Program-made: the position numbers and the translations under genes
In this document: one piece after another, positions 12,501 to 19,700 of the stretch
Position numbering within the stretch: position 1 is the first letter of the stretch
Layout of the letters: every line of letters begins with the position of its first letter
The notes under the pieces: model-generated
What the model was told of the DNA's origin: nothing
The model's input: the letters and a program-made list of their open reading frames with translations, nothing else
Databases searched by the model: none
Origin: Asterias rubens
Taxonomy: Eukaryota; Echinodermata; Asteroidea; Forcipulatida; Asteriidae
Direction of reading: 5' to 3'
NCBI RefSeq assembly: GCF_902459465.1
Contig: NC_047063.1
Location: 19,433,685-19,497,684 of the forward strand
DNA: 64,000 nt

Positions 12501-12918
12501 CCTCTCGACTAGGCCTCTCGACTAGGTTCAAGTCCTCCAATCGGAGTATCTGGCAGGTACCCTGGTAGACGCTCCCACACACGATCAGCTGGTGTCTTTC
12601 GTCATCCACGACTAGAACTTTGTTGAAATTATTTGTTGGGGTCTTAGCCACCGAGCAGGACCGAGGAGGAGGTGGACAAGCTTGGTTGTCAGCCACTGGT
12701 CCGGTAATTTTTTCGAACTCAACTTGCAAATCACTAGACAACTTGTAGAGTCTGTTGATTGAGGCGACTAGCAGGCTACCGGAGGGGGAGTCTATGACCA
12801 TCCGCTGAAAGGAAGTTTCGATAGTTGCTTCAAACTGGTTGTAACCCAAGGAACCATTGGTGGTTTGAACATTCACGATTTGAAAGGCAAACAACATGAA
12901 CATTAGTGACTTGAACAT
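361..12918 (-). CDS. Plexin receptor, N-terminal ectodomain part (gene runs off left edge)
   Basis: Plexins are single-pass semaphorin receptors that act in axon guidance and cell migration. Fifteen exons were placed on the minus strand: 12918-11831, 11634-11440, 10641-10510, 10050-9951, 9516-9485, 8565-8409, 7271-7172, 6090-5976, 4998-4888, 4434-4336, 3373-3280, 2844-2663, 2401-2256, 1537-1417 and 500-361. Every junction has GT/AG ends and the phases agree throughout, apart from a two-base break in exon 1. The start is the ATG at 12918, which opens a hydrophobic signal peptide. In order the product shows Sema, PSI1, an IPT-like segment, PSI2, IPT, PSI3 and two further IPT segments, about 936 residues in all. 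The transmembrane and cytoplasmic GAP parts must lie left of the window. A-type versus B-type is unresolved: the Sema stretch CGSVYQGTCQILRLEDL looks A-like to me, but this is not decisive. Confidence 0.93.
589..953. mobile_element. MITE family B, full-length copy
   Basis: Terminal inverted repeats of the type TTAAAGCCATTGGACACTTT enclose about 365 bp with a central palindrome (TTCTGGCTATCGAGAA). No coding capacity. It lies in the plexin intron after exon 14. Other copies: 10800-11155 (full), 28834-29100 and 49907-50080 (truncated). Confidence 0.8.
958..1290. mobile_element. MITE family A relative, diverged
   Basis: Contains the family A blocks AAAATAACAAACCTCTGAAA and TTCAGAGGGAGCCGTTTCTT, but its centre is AAAAAGGCTTCAGG instead of the GAGACCTCA palindrome. 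It directly abuts the family B copy at 589-953. Confidence 0.6.
1417..1537 (-). CDS. Plexin exon 14: end of IPT repeat
   Basis: Reads SVRCITSPLSSSIAQTVTVS and ends GAVQFTYK: the C.TPP....V.V.V...F.Y tail of an IPT unit. Acceptor CATTCTAG, donor GTAAAG, phase 0 at the end. Confidence 0.89.
1798..2095 (+). repeat. Decayed tRNA-derived SINE in a plexin intron
   Basis: TGGGGCCGAGC..., GTGTGGGTTAGAGTCCCAGT (weak B box), then ACACTTGTGTCATTG..GAGCAAGACACTTTA and a GAAGCCGCGAGGCCC block. Same family as 32045-32460 and 57545-57955, but with a worn head and no clear tail. Confidence 0.6.
2256..2401 (-). CDS. Plexin exon 13: IPT repeat
   Basis: Reads VFPASGPVEGNTVIEINGSD, then GNQLCNLTGWYVTGQ: the GP..G.T...I.G..I....V.VG...C IPT pattern. 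Acceptor GCGTCAG, donor GTAATA, two bases left over. Confidence 0.89.
2663..2844 (-). CDS. Plexin exon 12: PSI domain 3
   Basis: Reads VTLYKCDVDRPDCSRCLSVE, then ELGCRWCGTKC and ending CPAPVLKH. This is the plexin LYKC..... C..CL......CGWC...C pattern. The donor is GTAGGA. The total length closes the frame at phase 0. Confidence 0.9.
3280..3373 (-). CDS. Plexin exon 11: end of IPT repeat, partly duplicated next door
   Basis: Reads YSYEADDKRELIVPLRVHWN, then GDMQLERNNNT, matching the plexin YSYEG....LPV.L.V.WNG..... segment. The acceptor is CATACGAAG and the donor GTGAGA. The first 55 coding bases and the adjoining intron are present a second time at 3683-4046 as part of a 364-bp tandem duplication. 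Confidence 0.88.
3319..4046. repeat. 364-bp tandem duplication, two copies, across plexin exon 11
   Basis: Copies 3319-3682 and 3683-4046 are identical except for one base that I can see (C versus A at 3356/3720). The unit runs from inside exon 11 through its 3' splice site into the intron, so the second copy holds a duplicate acceptor and 55 exon bases but no donor. Confidence 0.95.
4336..4434 (-). CDS. Plexin exon 10: IPT repeat core
   Basis: 33 codons in phase 0 reading VTGYQCSLLVEGTTQITQAT and ending VIRCHGRM. This corresponds to the plexin pattern GYECVF....V.A...N...LQC. Acceptor TTTAAACCAG, donor GTGAGA. Confidence 0.88.
4545..4700. mobile_element. Half copy of foldback element E
   Basis: GAGGGAGTGTTGGCTCTGAA followed by AAGAGCCGGTGTGGTATCGA matches one arm of the complete element at 24304-24505. 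Confidence 0.65.
4888..4998 (-). CDS. Plexin exon 9: start of IPT repeat
   Basis: 37 codons reading GLDFCPQIRPQTTQILIPVG, then FVVNVRSLPDP. This matches the plexin IPT opening (CP...ILVPVG....L.A.NLP). The acceptor used is GGCAG, because it alone keeps phase 0. Donor GTAAAG. Confidence 0.88.
5976..6090 (-). CDS. Plexin exon 8: PSI domain 2
   Basis: Reads CGACVLSDWNCDWCVFDNAC, the canonical PSI signature CxxCvxSxxxCxWC. Acceptor TTTTTTTCAG, donor GTAAAC, phase 0 at the end. Confidence 0.9.
6171..6240 (-). mobile_element. Hammerhead-like motif with both strands of the closing stem
   Basis: On the minus strand ATGGCCTGACGTATC opens and GGTCGAAACATCAGGCCAT closes, so the outer stem GGCCTGA/TCAGGCC is intact in this copy. 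The inner CTTCGAGAC replaces the canonical CUGAUGA core. Confidence 0.45.
6698..6768. repeat. Perfect 26-bp inverted repeat (hairpin)
   Basis: Arms 6698-6723 and 6743-6768 (GAATTAGGTGCATGCTGGTC...) match perfectly around a 19-base loop in a plexin intron. No target duplication is visible. Confidence 0.9.
7172..7271 (-). CDS. Plexin exon 7: strand leading into PSI2
   Basis: Reads EDHVAMLLGVFSSESMVTF, then TTFSYFDC, the plexin pattern that ends in an F-Y-x-C just before PSI2. The acceptor is ATGTGTAG and the donor GTAAGT. It enters with one base and leaves with two, matching both neighbours exactly. Confidence 0.85.
7642..7723. repeat. (TTCA)n microsatellite
   Basis: About 20 uninterrupted copies of TTCA in a plexin intron. 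Confidence 0.97.
7968..8310. mobile_element. MITE family A copy in plexin intron 6
   Basis: Ends TTAAAAGGCAGTGGACACTA and its near-complement. The centre is the palindrome GAGACCTCAAGTTTAGAACT/TGAGGTCTC. TTAA at both ends would fit a TTAA target site. Confidence 0.85.
8409..8565 (-). CDS. Plexin exon 6: segment between PSI1 and PSI2
   Basis: Reads VTLTFQLLPQLSVNETYGC and later IQCRAPAKADIPVIPP. This matches the IPT-like linker of plexins, where an 'NCSF...IHCRSPS' pattern occurs. Acceptor ATTTCAG, donor GTATAC, one base left over. Confidence 0.85.
9485..9516 (-). CDS. Plexin exon 5: 32-base microexon joining PSI1 to the next segment
   Basis: Acceptor TTATTATGTCAG and donor GTGAGT flank 32 bases that restore the frame between exon 4 (one base left over) and exon 6 (phase 0). 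The residues added are about FGTLYDSTNN. It was placed by phase and splice signals only and has no strong family match, so it is less certain than the others. Confidence 0.55.
9951..10050 (-). CDS. Plexin exon 4: PSI domain 1
   Basis: Starts ITKVPVETCGKF and contains the PSI cysteine spacing C..C..C...GDPYCGC. The usual Trp of the CGWC motif is missing here (CGC). The exon ends after one base of a codon, and the 32-base exon 9485-9516 completes that frame. Confidence 0.87.
10510..10641 (-). CDS. Plexin exon 3: end of Sema domain
   Basis: 44 codons in phase 0, reading SSMTEARLYEDIPF, then GKDFAYVLQEKK. This is the last Sema blade that precedes the first PSI domain in plexins. Acceptor ACATACAG, donor GTAAGC. 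Confidence 0.88.
10800..11155. mobile_element. MITE family B, full-length copy in plexin intron 2
   Basis: Same ends (CATTGGACACTTTCGGTAAA and its complement) and same central TCTCGATATCGAGA palindrome as the 589-953 copy. Confidence 0.8.
11262..11350. repeat. Short dispersed repeat also found at 24770-24862
   Basis: Both copies read approximately CCTGCAAGG..TT..ACGG.CGTTTAA followed by CGAGTCACTACT.TTTAT and CATAAATG.CCTTTT. Origin unknown. Confidence 0.55.
11440..11634 (-). CDS. Plexin exon 2: Sema domain
   Basis: 65 codons in phase 0 at both ends, starting IDLIDRDGLNYC. The stretch GITAILATPHEDQTAIFLG matches the Sema blade that in plexins reads roughly 'DGLTAVA...VVFAGT'. Acceptor AATACAG, donor GTATAC. 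Confidence 0.88.
11831..12918 (-). CDS. Plexin exon 1: signal peptide and most of the Sema domain
   Basis: The exon opens with the signal peptide MFKSLMFMLFAFQIVNV and continues into the Sema beta-propeller, including the Cys-rich stretch QACPPPPRSCS and CGSVYQGTC. The donor GTACGT at 11821-11830 follows codon PGL. The reading frame is broken between RLCNDD and SYIELPLVC near 12155: 1088 bases are present, and 1086 would give exactly 362 codons and fit the phase of exon 2. The break is described in the findings. It may be an assembly error or a real null allele. Confidence 0.9.
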
Positions 12919-13189
12919 GATGGAAATAAGTGCCCGCCTTTTCGATAGGCACACCACTGTTAGAATAAGTGCTGTGTTACAGTATTGTCTGGCAAGCATG
13001 ATTACTAAATAAATATACAGAAATATGTATTCATGGGTGCCAAGAAAAACATGAACCAGGAAGTGGCTGGACGTTTGCATAACAATCTGTTCTTTTGGAA
13101 CGTTTCTATAAAACTTCCCGGTTCAATTATATAACTTGTGTATAAAGTCAGCGAACCCTAACAACTTGCCAACGATATGTTTCTTTTCA

Positions 13190-13380
13190 TAGTGCCGGTG
13201 TCGCATGCAGTTATGTCCTCTATGCAAGACTAACCGGAGGACATTATTGCATAATGCAATAATGTTCGCCGGACGGTTTTGCATATGCAATCGTGTACGC
13301 CCGGACGCTGCTGCATAATGCGACTGTGTCCGCCCGGATAACTTTGCATATGCAGTTGTGTCCGCCCGTGCAAAACCGTC
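13190..13380. repeat. Degenerate ~40-bp tandem array upstream of plexin
   Basis: Four to five units of the form GCATATGCAGTTGTGTCCGC followed by CCGGA, each with a TGCATATGCA- or TGCATAATGC-like palindrome. It lies about 270-460 bases upstream of the plexin start codon. Confidence 0.75.
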
Positions 13381-15678
13381 CTTGCAGTAAATTAAACGCC
13401 CTTGGTCGACGGAACACGTTCGCCCTTTTTTCCCATGTCATGAATGACATGGGAAAATGTTCGGCCGTTGGGTATTCGCTGCTACGTATAGGTTCAAGGC
13501 ATGCACGCTCGCTTGTATCAGTCATGTATCATGTCCGCCGGACGGTTTTTAGACTGAAGTGTGCATCTTTTTGAGTGATTTGTCACTCTGTTCTGGAGTG
13601 ACACCCCTCTACAAGAGTGAAATAGTCACCACTCTCTTTTAAAGAGTCATTTGAGGGACAACTCGACAAGTAAAGAGTGTTTTTATTTTTACTTTTTAGA
13701 GAGAACTATCTCATGATCTCAGCATGCCGAATGACACTTCAAGAGCTCCGTACAAGCCTATATGCAGAATTCCAAGTTCAAGGGGAAACTTAGCAAACTG
13801 TTTTTGTTATCCACGGTTGTTTTTATTCACAACCAGTGCAGGAAATAAATGTTCATTTTTAGCTGTTTATTTAAAGTGTACCGTGTGGATTCATGAAGCA
13901 TTGTTCCTGATATTGCAAACAAGGGGAGTAGCGAACAATTCTGCACGTATGTGCCTGAAGAGGGTCATTTCCGTACTGAAGTATAAGGCCAAATAAAAAA
14001 AATACCAGTTGATCGTCCGGATTTTTCAAAAAAGAGGAGGATAAGGGCCTTACTATTTACTATTTACTGTTTTTTCGAGATGGCCGCTTAGTATTTCGAA
14101 TCAAACAGGCCACCAATTCTTCAGTTTGAATCAACTGCAAACTTATTTATACCTATTATTTGTCTGGTTGCATGAGGACCTGTGTTAACACTAACACTAA
14201 AAGGGTCGGATAAACACTAAAAAGATTTGCTGGTAGGCATTCACTAATATTGTTTTATGAAACAGACGGTTACAAGTGTTCAAAAGCATCAAGTTAGATT
14301 CAGGAAAAGCTCCTAGGCCAGTCCTTTTGAAAAGATGGATTTTTTAATATATTTTTTTACAAAAATCGAACAATAATAAATAGTATAAAGAAAAGATGCG
14401 GCCCCCCAAAAAGGATGCGGGCGAGGACGATTAACTAGTATTTTTTTTATTTGGCCTAATAGGGTGGCAGCCACATACTGCTTAGTATTCAAAATACTCA
14501 AACATTATCAAAAAAATCTCTCAATTCTTGAAATTAAATCAAGTTTATTTTCTAACAACTGAACTTAATTAATCGTTTCCTTTAAATTTTTAATAGGTTG
14601 GCCGATGAGTTTTTGATCGAGCTAAGCTCATCCATGAAAACACCCGAGAAAGTAGACTTGCCACATGGACTCCGTACTGTAAAAACTACCCTTCACACCT
14701 TTTTGAAAAATATGGCCATGCAGAGGATCAGTGTATCCCATGTTCCCGAGGGTGAAAGTCAACAGCCCCATGGTGCACACACAATTTAACAGCCTAGTTT
14801 GACCCTATAATATGGACCACTCAACAATGACCTACTACACCCCCTAATAATTTACTTTGTATGCATGTGCCCTAGGACCAACAGTTGCAACTAGTCACTC
14901 CAGCGTTGATAACGTTTTAGCAAAGGGTAAGCTACAGTCCTTATATTTTTCAAGGAGGAACTTTGAAGCAAGTTAGACTCTAAGTTGAAATTTAACGAAA
15001 AGTTGTGATGTGTTGTCGTCACCCAAGGTGTCAAATTACACGCCATTTTAAGTTAAACAAATGACTATGTGCCAATCTCCCCAGTTTAATTGAAATTATT
15101 CTAAAGCTATGATGTCTTGGAGCAACATAAACAAAGTTGCGCCAAAAACGCATGATCTTTATTAGGCCTGATTACGGCCGTACCAAAAGGTCAAAGTTTG
15201 CCTTTGTTTATTTCCTGTAATAAAAAAAACCACCTTATTACAATTTCACCAGCCAAGCACTGCGTGACAACACCCTGAATGTATCACAAGGCAGCGAAAG
15301 GGCCAATTAAATTTTTTTTAATGGTTTTTTTTCAGACCCAATAATATTTACATCTGTTACTACTCTCGCTATTATCCAAATTCTTCCACATCATGTTTTT
15401 TTATAGTGTTTTTTTTTAGTTTTGCTTCCGGACCGGACACCCCCTCATAGATATACGGCATGGTATATTAATCTAGGGTATCAATGAATTTTAGCCCCCA
15501 CCAGCAGGACCGTGAATGCACTTTGAGTGATGAATTATTCCGGGTGATGATGTGCCAATATTCACTGGCTCTTTCCAGAATCCCTCACCGTAATTCTAAG
15601 ACTTACTTGACTTACTTGAATCCACCGACGCCACCACACAACTGGGGAGGAGACGGTGGTTCTGGTTACTGGGCCAGT

Positions 15679-15905
15679 GGCTCTTTCCGTCAGATTACGT
15701 CATTATTAAATTGTCCTGCACTTTCACCAAATCATTGCAACGTCGTTTTAGAAAAAGGTTTGGGGTTACTCGAAAAATAGAATGTCGCATCATGAATCGA
15801 AATTTCGTATAAGGCCTAACTATACACAGATAAGACGACCCCAATCGGCCGGGTAGTTTTTCTATAACGACATTACATTAATGACGTAATCTGACGGAAA
15901 GAGCC
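15679..15905. repeat. Perfect 27-bp inverted repeat carrying TGACGTAA sites
   Basis: Arms 15679-15705 and 15879-15905 (GGCTCTTTCCGTCAGATTAC...) are exact complements. Inner partial pairing (TCGTTTTAGAAAAA / TTTTTCTATAACGA) suggests a foldback element. Each arm holds TGACGTAA, an ATF/CREB-like half-palindrome. It is about 850 bases upstream of APEH. Confidence 0.85.
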
Positions 15906-16741
15906 AATCACAGCGGCAGGGAAACATACAATGTCGGTTTGAGGAGAAAAAAAAAATCGCGGCCGGGTAAGAACTTTCTTCAGTCCGTTCTTCTAAGTTC
16001 AACATCTAAGATAAGGAATCCCAATATCGAGTATGTGTCTAGCCAGTAAGATAAGTGTATCCGGAAGCTGGTTAAAATCACATAAACAATGCGTTGAAGA
16101 TGAAGTTGCCGATTGGTTTGAAGTTGCATTATGGCTACTACCACTCCCAATCTATGACATTGTCTATTAAAATCGGTGGATTTTTTGACAGGATGTGAAT
16201 GGATTCGTCCCGACAAAGTTTGCCCTTATTTGGTCCCCCCCCCCCCTTAAAAGTTGAACTTGATTGAACGCTGCTGGGTGCTCTTTTCATAAGCCAACAA
16301 CCGGTGGGTGTATTGAAGGCATACCAAAACTACTAAAATACAGAATCTGGCTTTATAATCTACATCTACTACCGGAGTTCCCATCAACGCTTGTTCATCA
16401 GTGTCTAAAGAGGAAAAAGAAAAATATTTCAGAGCAAATTCCTATTTACCCAAACTCTTATTAAAACGGGTCTTATAATAGTATTGATCAATTCATGTAT
16501 TGCTTTGCTCTTTGACTGCTCTTATTATTTTAACATTGCGACCACATTGGAAATAATATTATTCTGTCCCATCTCCGAGATTATTAGTCACTACTTGATT
16601 CAGAAGGTAGAGGGCGCTATCACTCAGAAGAAGTTTTTATGCCGGCGGAGCGGCGGATGCACCGTGTGTTGTTTTTGCCAGCTGAATGGCTGTTTTGTTT
16701 AATACACAGACACACAACCACCAGTAAAACTAAAAATCAAG

Positions 16742-16756
16742 ATGGAAGCGCCCACG
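16742..16756 (+). CDS. APEH: APEH exon 1: start codon and five codons
   Basis: MEAPT, then donor GTAAGG. The context AAGATGG is a good start context. It joins in phase 0 to exon 2 ([12 protein letters not shown]). The exon is too short to be recognised by similarity. It was chosen because it is the nearest upstream ATG followed by a donor in the right phase, and because the total length then fits the family. Confidence 0.75.
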
Positions 16757-19700
16757 GTAAGGCTTTAAAAAAAATCAAATCAAACGCAGTGTTCTGCATT
16801 CCAATCATCACTGAGCGGGGGATGGAAAGAGAATGATTATTATAATGTTAACTTAGGGTGAATGTTTGTTGTTGTTGCTGTTGCGAATGGGTGGCCCAGG
16901 CATTTTGGTCGCGATTGTTAAAGCAACACGACAAGCTGCATTGATCTACAAAATTGTAGATCAATGCAGCTTGTCGTGTGATAAAACCATGAGCATCTAA
17001 GAATCTTCTTTTGTTCTTTTTTTGCCCCACACCCCCCACAGCTTCCCTCAACTTCCTATCCAACACTTGATGATGCAGTCAGTGTATACAGGGAGTTTGC
17101 TGCAGTGTCTTTACCCACAAAGGCTTCCCTTGTTAAACAAGACAGTGCTTTGTCCATCTTGACCGACTGGAGCCAGCGAGACTTGGAGAGATCCGACAAA
17201 GTGACATTTCAGTCAGTGCATTTGGTTATTCCCGATGGCAAGAACAGGTTTGGCAGAGTTATCGATGCCGGACTTACATCTGAGGTTAATTCGGAGTAAG
17301 CTCTATTTCTTTATTCACTCCTTCATCGCCACAATGCATTTTGTGTATTTATTTGTTAAATATTTGCTTGTGTTACAAGTACGCAACTTTGGGCAAAACA
17401 GCTTAAAATGCACTTAACAAAACAAGCGAGATTATAGGATGGCGACATGCAAGGAGAAATGCTAGAAAACCAAACCGTGGTTTAATGTTTGAAAACCCTG
17501 CCCGAGTGATAGTCCAAGTTGTTGTCAACAATAGTTGCCTTTGTTGAAGTAAAGCCCGGTTCATACTTCCTGCGAATGCGAATGCGAAGCGAATGTTGAC
17601 GTCACAAAAATCGCAACGAATATTCGTAGCAGTTCAGCTCTGTTCAACTCACTTGCGAATATCGCTGCGAAAGGATAGTTGTGACATCAAATTCACGTCA
17701 AATTCGCTTCGCATTCGCAGGAAGTATGAACCGGGCTTATGTGTAGAACAGAGAGAGGGTGGATTGGTTGAGAAAGAGGTTGTAATGATGAACCACAAAT
17801 ACAGATAAATGGCAAGCAAGCTTCGGCCAAAATACTACAGTATCAAACAGCCATGGTAAACAATGACCCTGCCGGCCAGTTTTGACATTCAAATCAATTA
17901 AAAATATGCCACCTTGTTTATAATAAGAGTGACCTTGTACATTCGAGGGCTTTTCCTGGCAGGCAAGATACTACACTGGTTTAATGTTACAAAAAATCTC
18001 ATTTGTCATAACTGACAATGAATATAAGAAATTTAAGAGTGATATAAAATGCTGTAAAATAAAAATTTGAGATGTGCCTATTTATTCATATATCATAGTT
18101 GATAAAAGTACAGTCCAATCTTCATAAAAAATAAGAGACTTTATGTTTCCCAGCTTGAGCTCTGTACAAATTGTATGCGACAGGAAGTCAGTTTAAAGCC
18201 AGTGGACACTATTGGTAATTTTCAAAGACAAGTGTTCTCACTTGCTGTATCTCAACATATGCATAAAATAACAAACCTGTGAAAATTTTAGTTCGATTGG
18301 TCGTCGGAGTTGCTAGATAACTATGAAAGAAAAAAACACCCTTGTCACACAAAGTTGTGTGCTTTCAGATGCTTGATTTCGAGACCTCATATTCTAAACT
18401 TGAGATCTTGAAATCAAATTCGTGGAAAATGACTTCTTTCTCAAAAACTACGTCACTTCAGAGGGAGCCGTTTCTCACAATGTTTCATACTACCAACCTC
18501 TCCCCATTACTCGTTACCAAGTAAGGTTTTATGCTAATAATTATTTTGAGTAATTACCAATAGTGTCCACTGCCTTTAAGGATAAGTATTCTTGCTATAA
18601 CATGATTATCTATTATTGATTGCAGATTACTGAGCAGTGTAAGCCCCTCTGGAAACAGAAGGGCAGTGGTTAGAGAAGTCAAGAACAAGAAAGGTGATGA
18701 GAAACAATATCTAGAGGTCAGTGAACTCCACACCATTAGTCTTCTTTAGGCCAGTACAAATGGTGCTATGCATGCCGCAGGCCTGTTTGCTTTGTAAGGA
18801 AAAGGGCACCGAGGCATTTCCTCCTTGTTAAAGGGCACCCTATGAGGACATTGTAAATTCTACTGGAGCTTTTTAAGAGCACCCAAGGAAATGACCAGGG
18901 GGCACTGAGGCAATCACCTTCGTTGCCTCCGTGAAGTATTGGGCCTGGTGCTGCAAGACCCAAGACATTTTGAATTATATCAAATGCAATTTCTATCATT
19001 TGATGGTCCTAGTTAACCCAATCCAAAGAAATCTCTGAAAAGAATATAGCACATAAAGCTATTTGTTTAAAGGAACACGTTGCCTTGGATCGGTCGAGTT
19101 GGTCTTTGAAAAGCGTTCGAAAGTGTTTGTTATAAAATGCATATGGGTAGAAAGATGTTGTAAAAGTAGAATACAATGCTCCACACAAACATGCCTCGGT
19201 TTTCCTTTTACCTCGTCGACTAACACGGTCGGCCATTTATGGGAGTCAAATTTTTGACTCCCATAAATGGCCGACCGTATTAGTTCGCAGAGTAAAAGGA
19301 AAACCACACAATTTCGAGGCAAATTTGTGTGGATCATTGTATTCTACTTTTAAAAGATCTGTCTATCCATATGCATTTTTGTAACAACGGGTTACAAGCG
19401 CTTTTTATAGACCAACTTGTGCGATCCAAGGCAACGTGTTCCTGTAACCATTTTTTTTGACACAATTCTCTTCATGTTTTGCCGTCATAACAAGGGTACA
19501 AACTGTTACCCAGCACCCCTGGTGTCTGAATTGATGCTGATGCTCTCCTCATTGTTCTGATTATTGAAGATTTGGGACGGAAGACGTAAAACTCACAACA
19601 TTGATCTTGGTGCACAAGAGAAACACGGAAAGGTTTATGGGGACGGTAAGTAATAAAATTATAGTTTTGTAATGAAGTTGTGGCTACTAACGGCCGATCG

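Larger units (their letters stand above)
13081..16741. other. Head-to-head intergenic region between plexin and APEH
   Basis: I see no coding gene here. It must hold the promoters of both genes. Visible items are a degenerate tandem array at 13190-13380, an inverted pair of TGACGTAA sites at 15679-15905 and AT-rich filler. ORFs such as 15484-15780 and 14598-14789 show no family resemblance. Confidence 0.7.

Noticed and set aside
12326..12568. Plus-strand ORF of 80 codons
   Set aside because: Antisense shadow of the plexin Sema exon.
12918..13080. Plexin start further upstream (open frame to 13080)
   Set aside because: The upstream ATG gives a long mixed leader. The ATG at 12918 opens a standard signal peptide.
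14598..14789. First exon of APEH at MADEFLIEL
   Set aside because: No similarity to the family. The ATG at 16742 with its GTAAGG donor gives the right phase and length.
15484..15780. 98-codon ORF near the APEH promoter
   Set aside because: Overlaps the inverted-repeat element and has no family resemblance.
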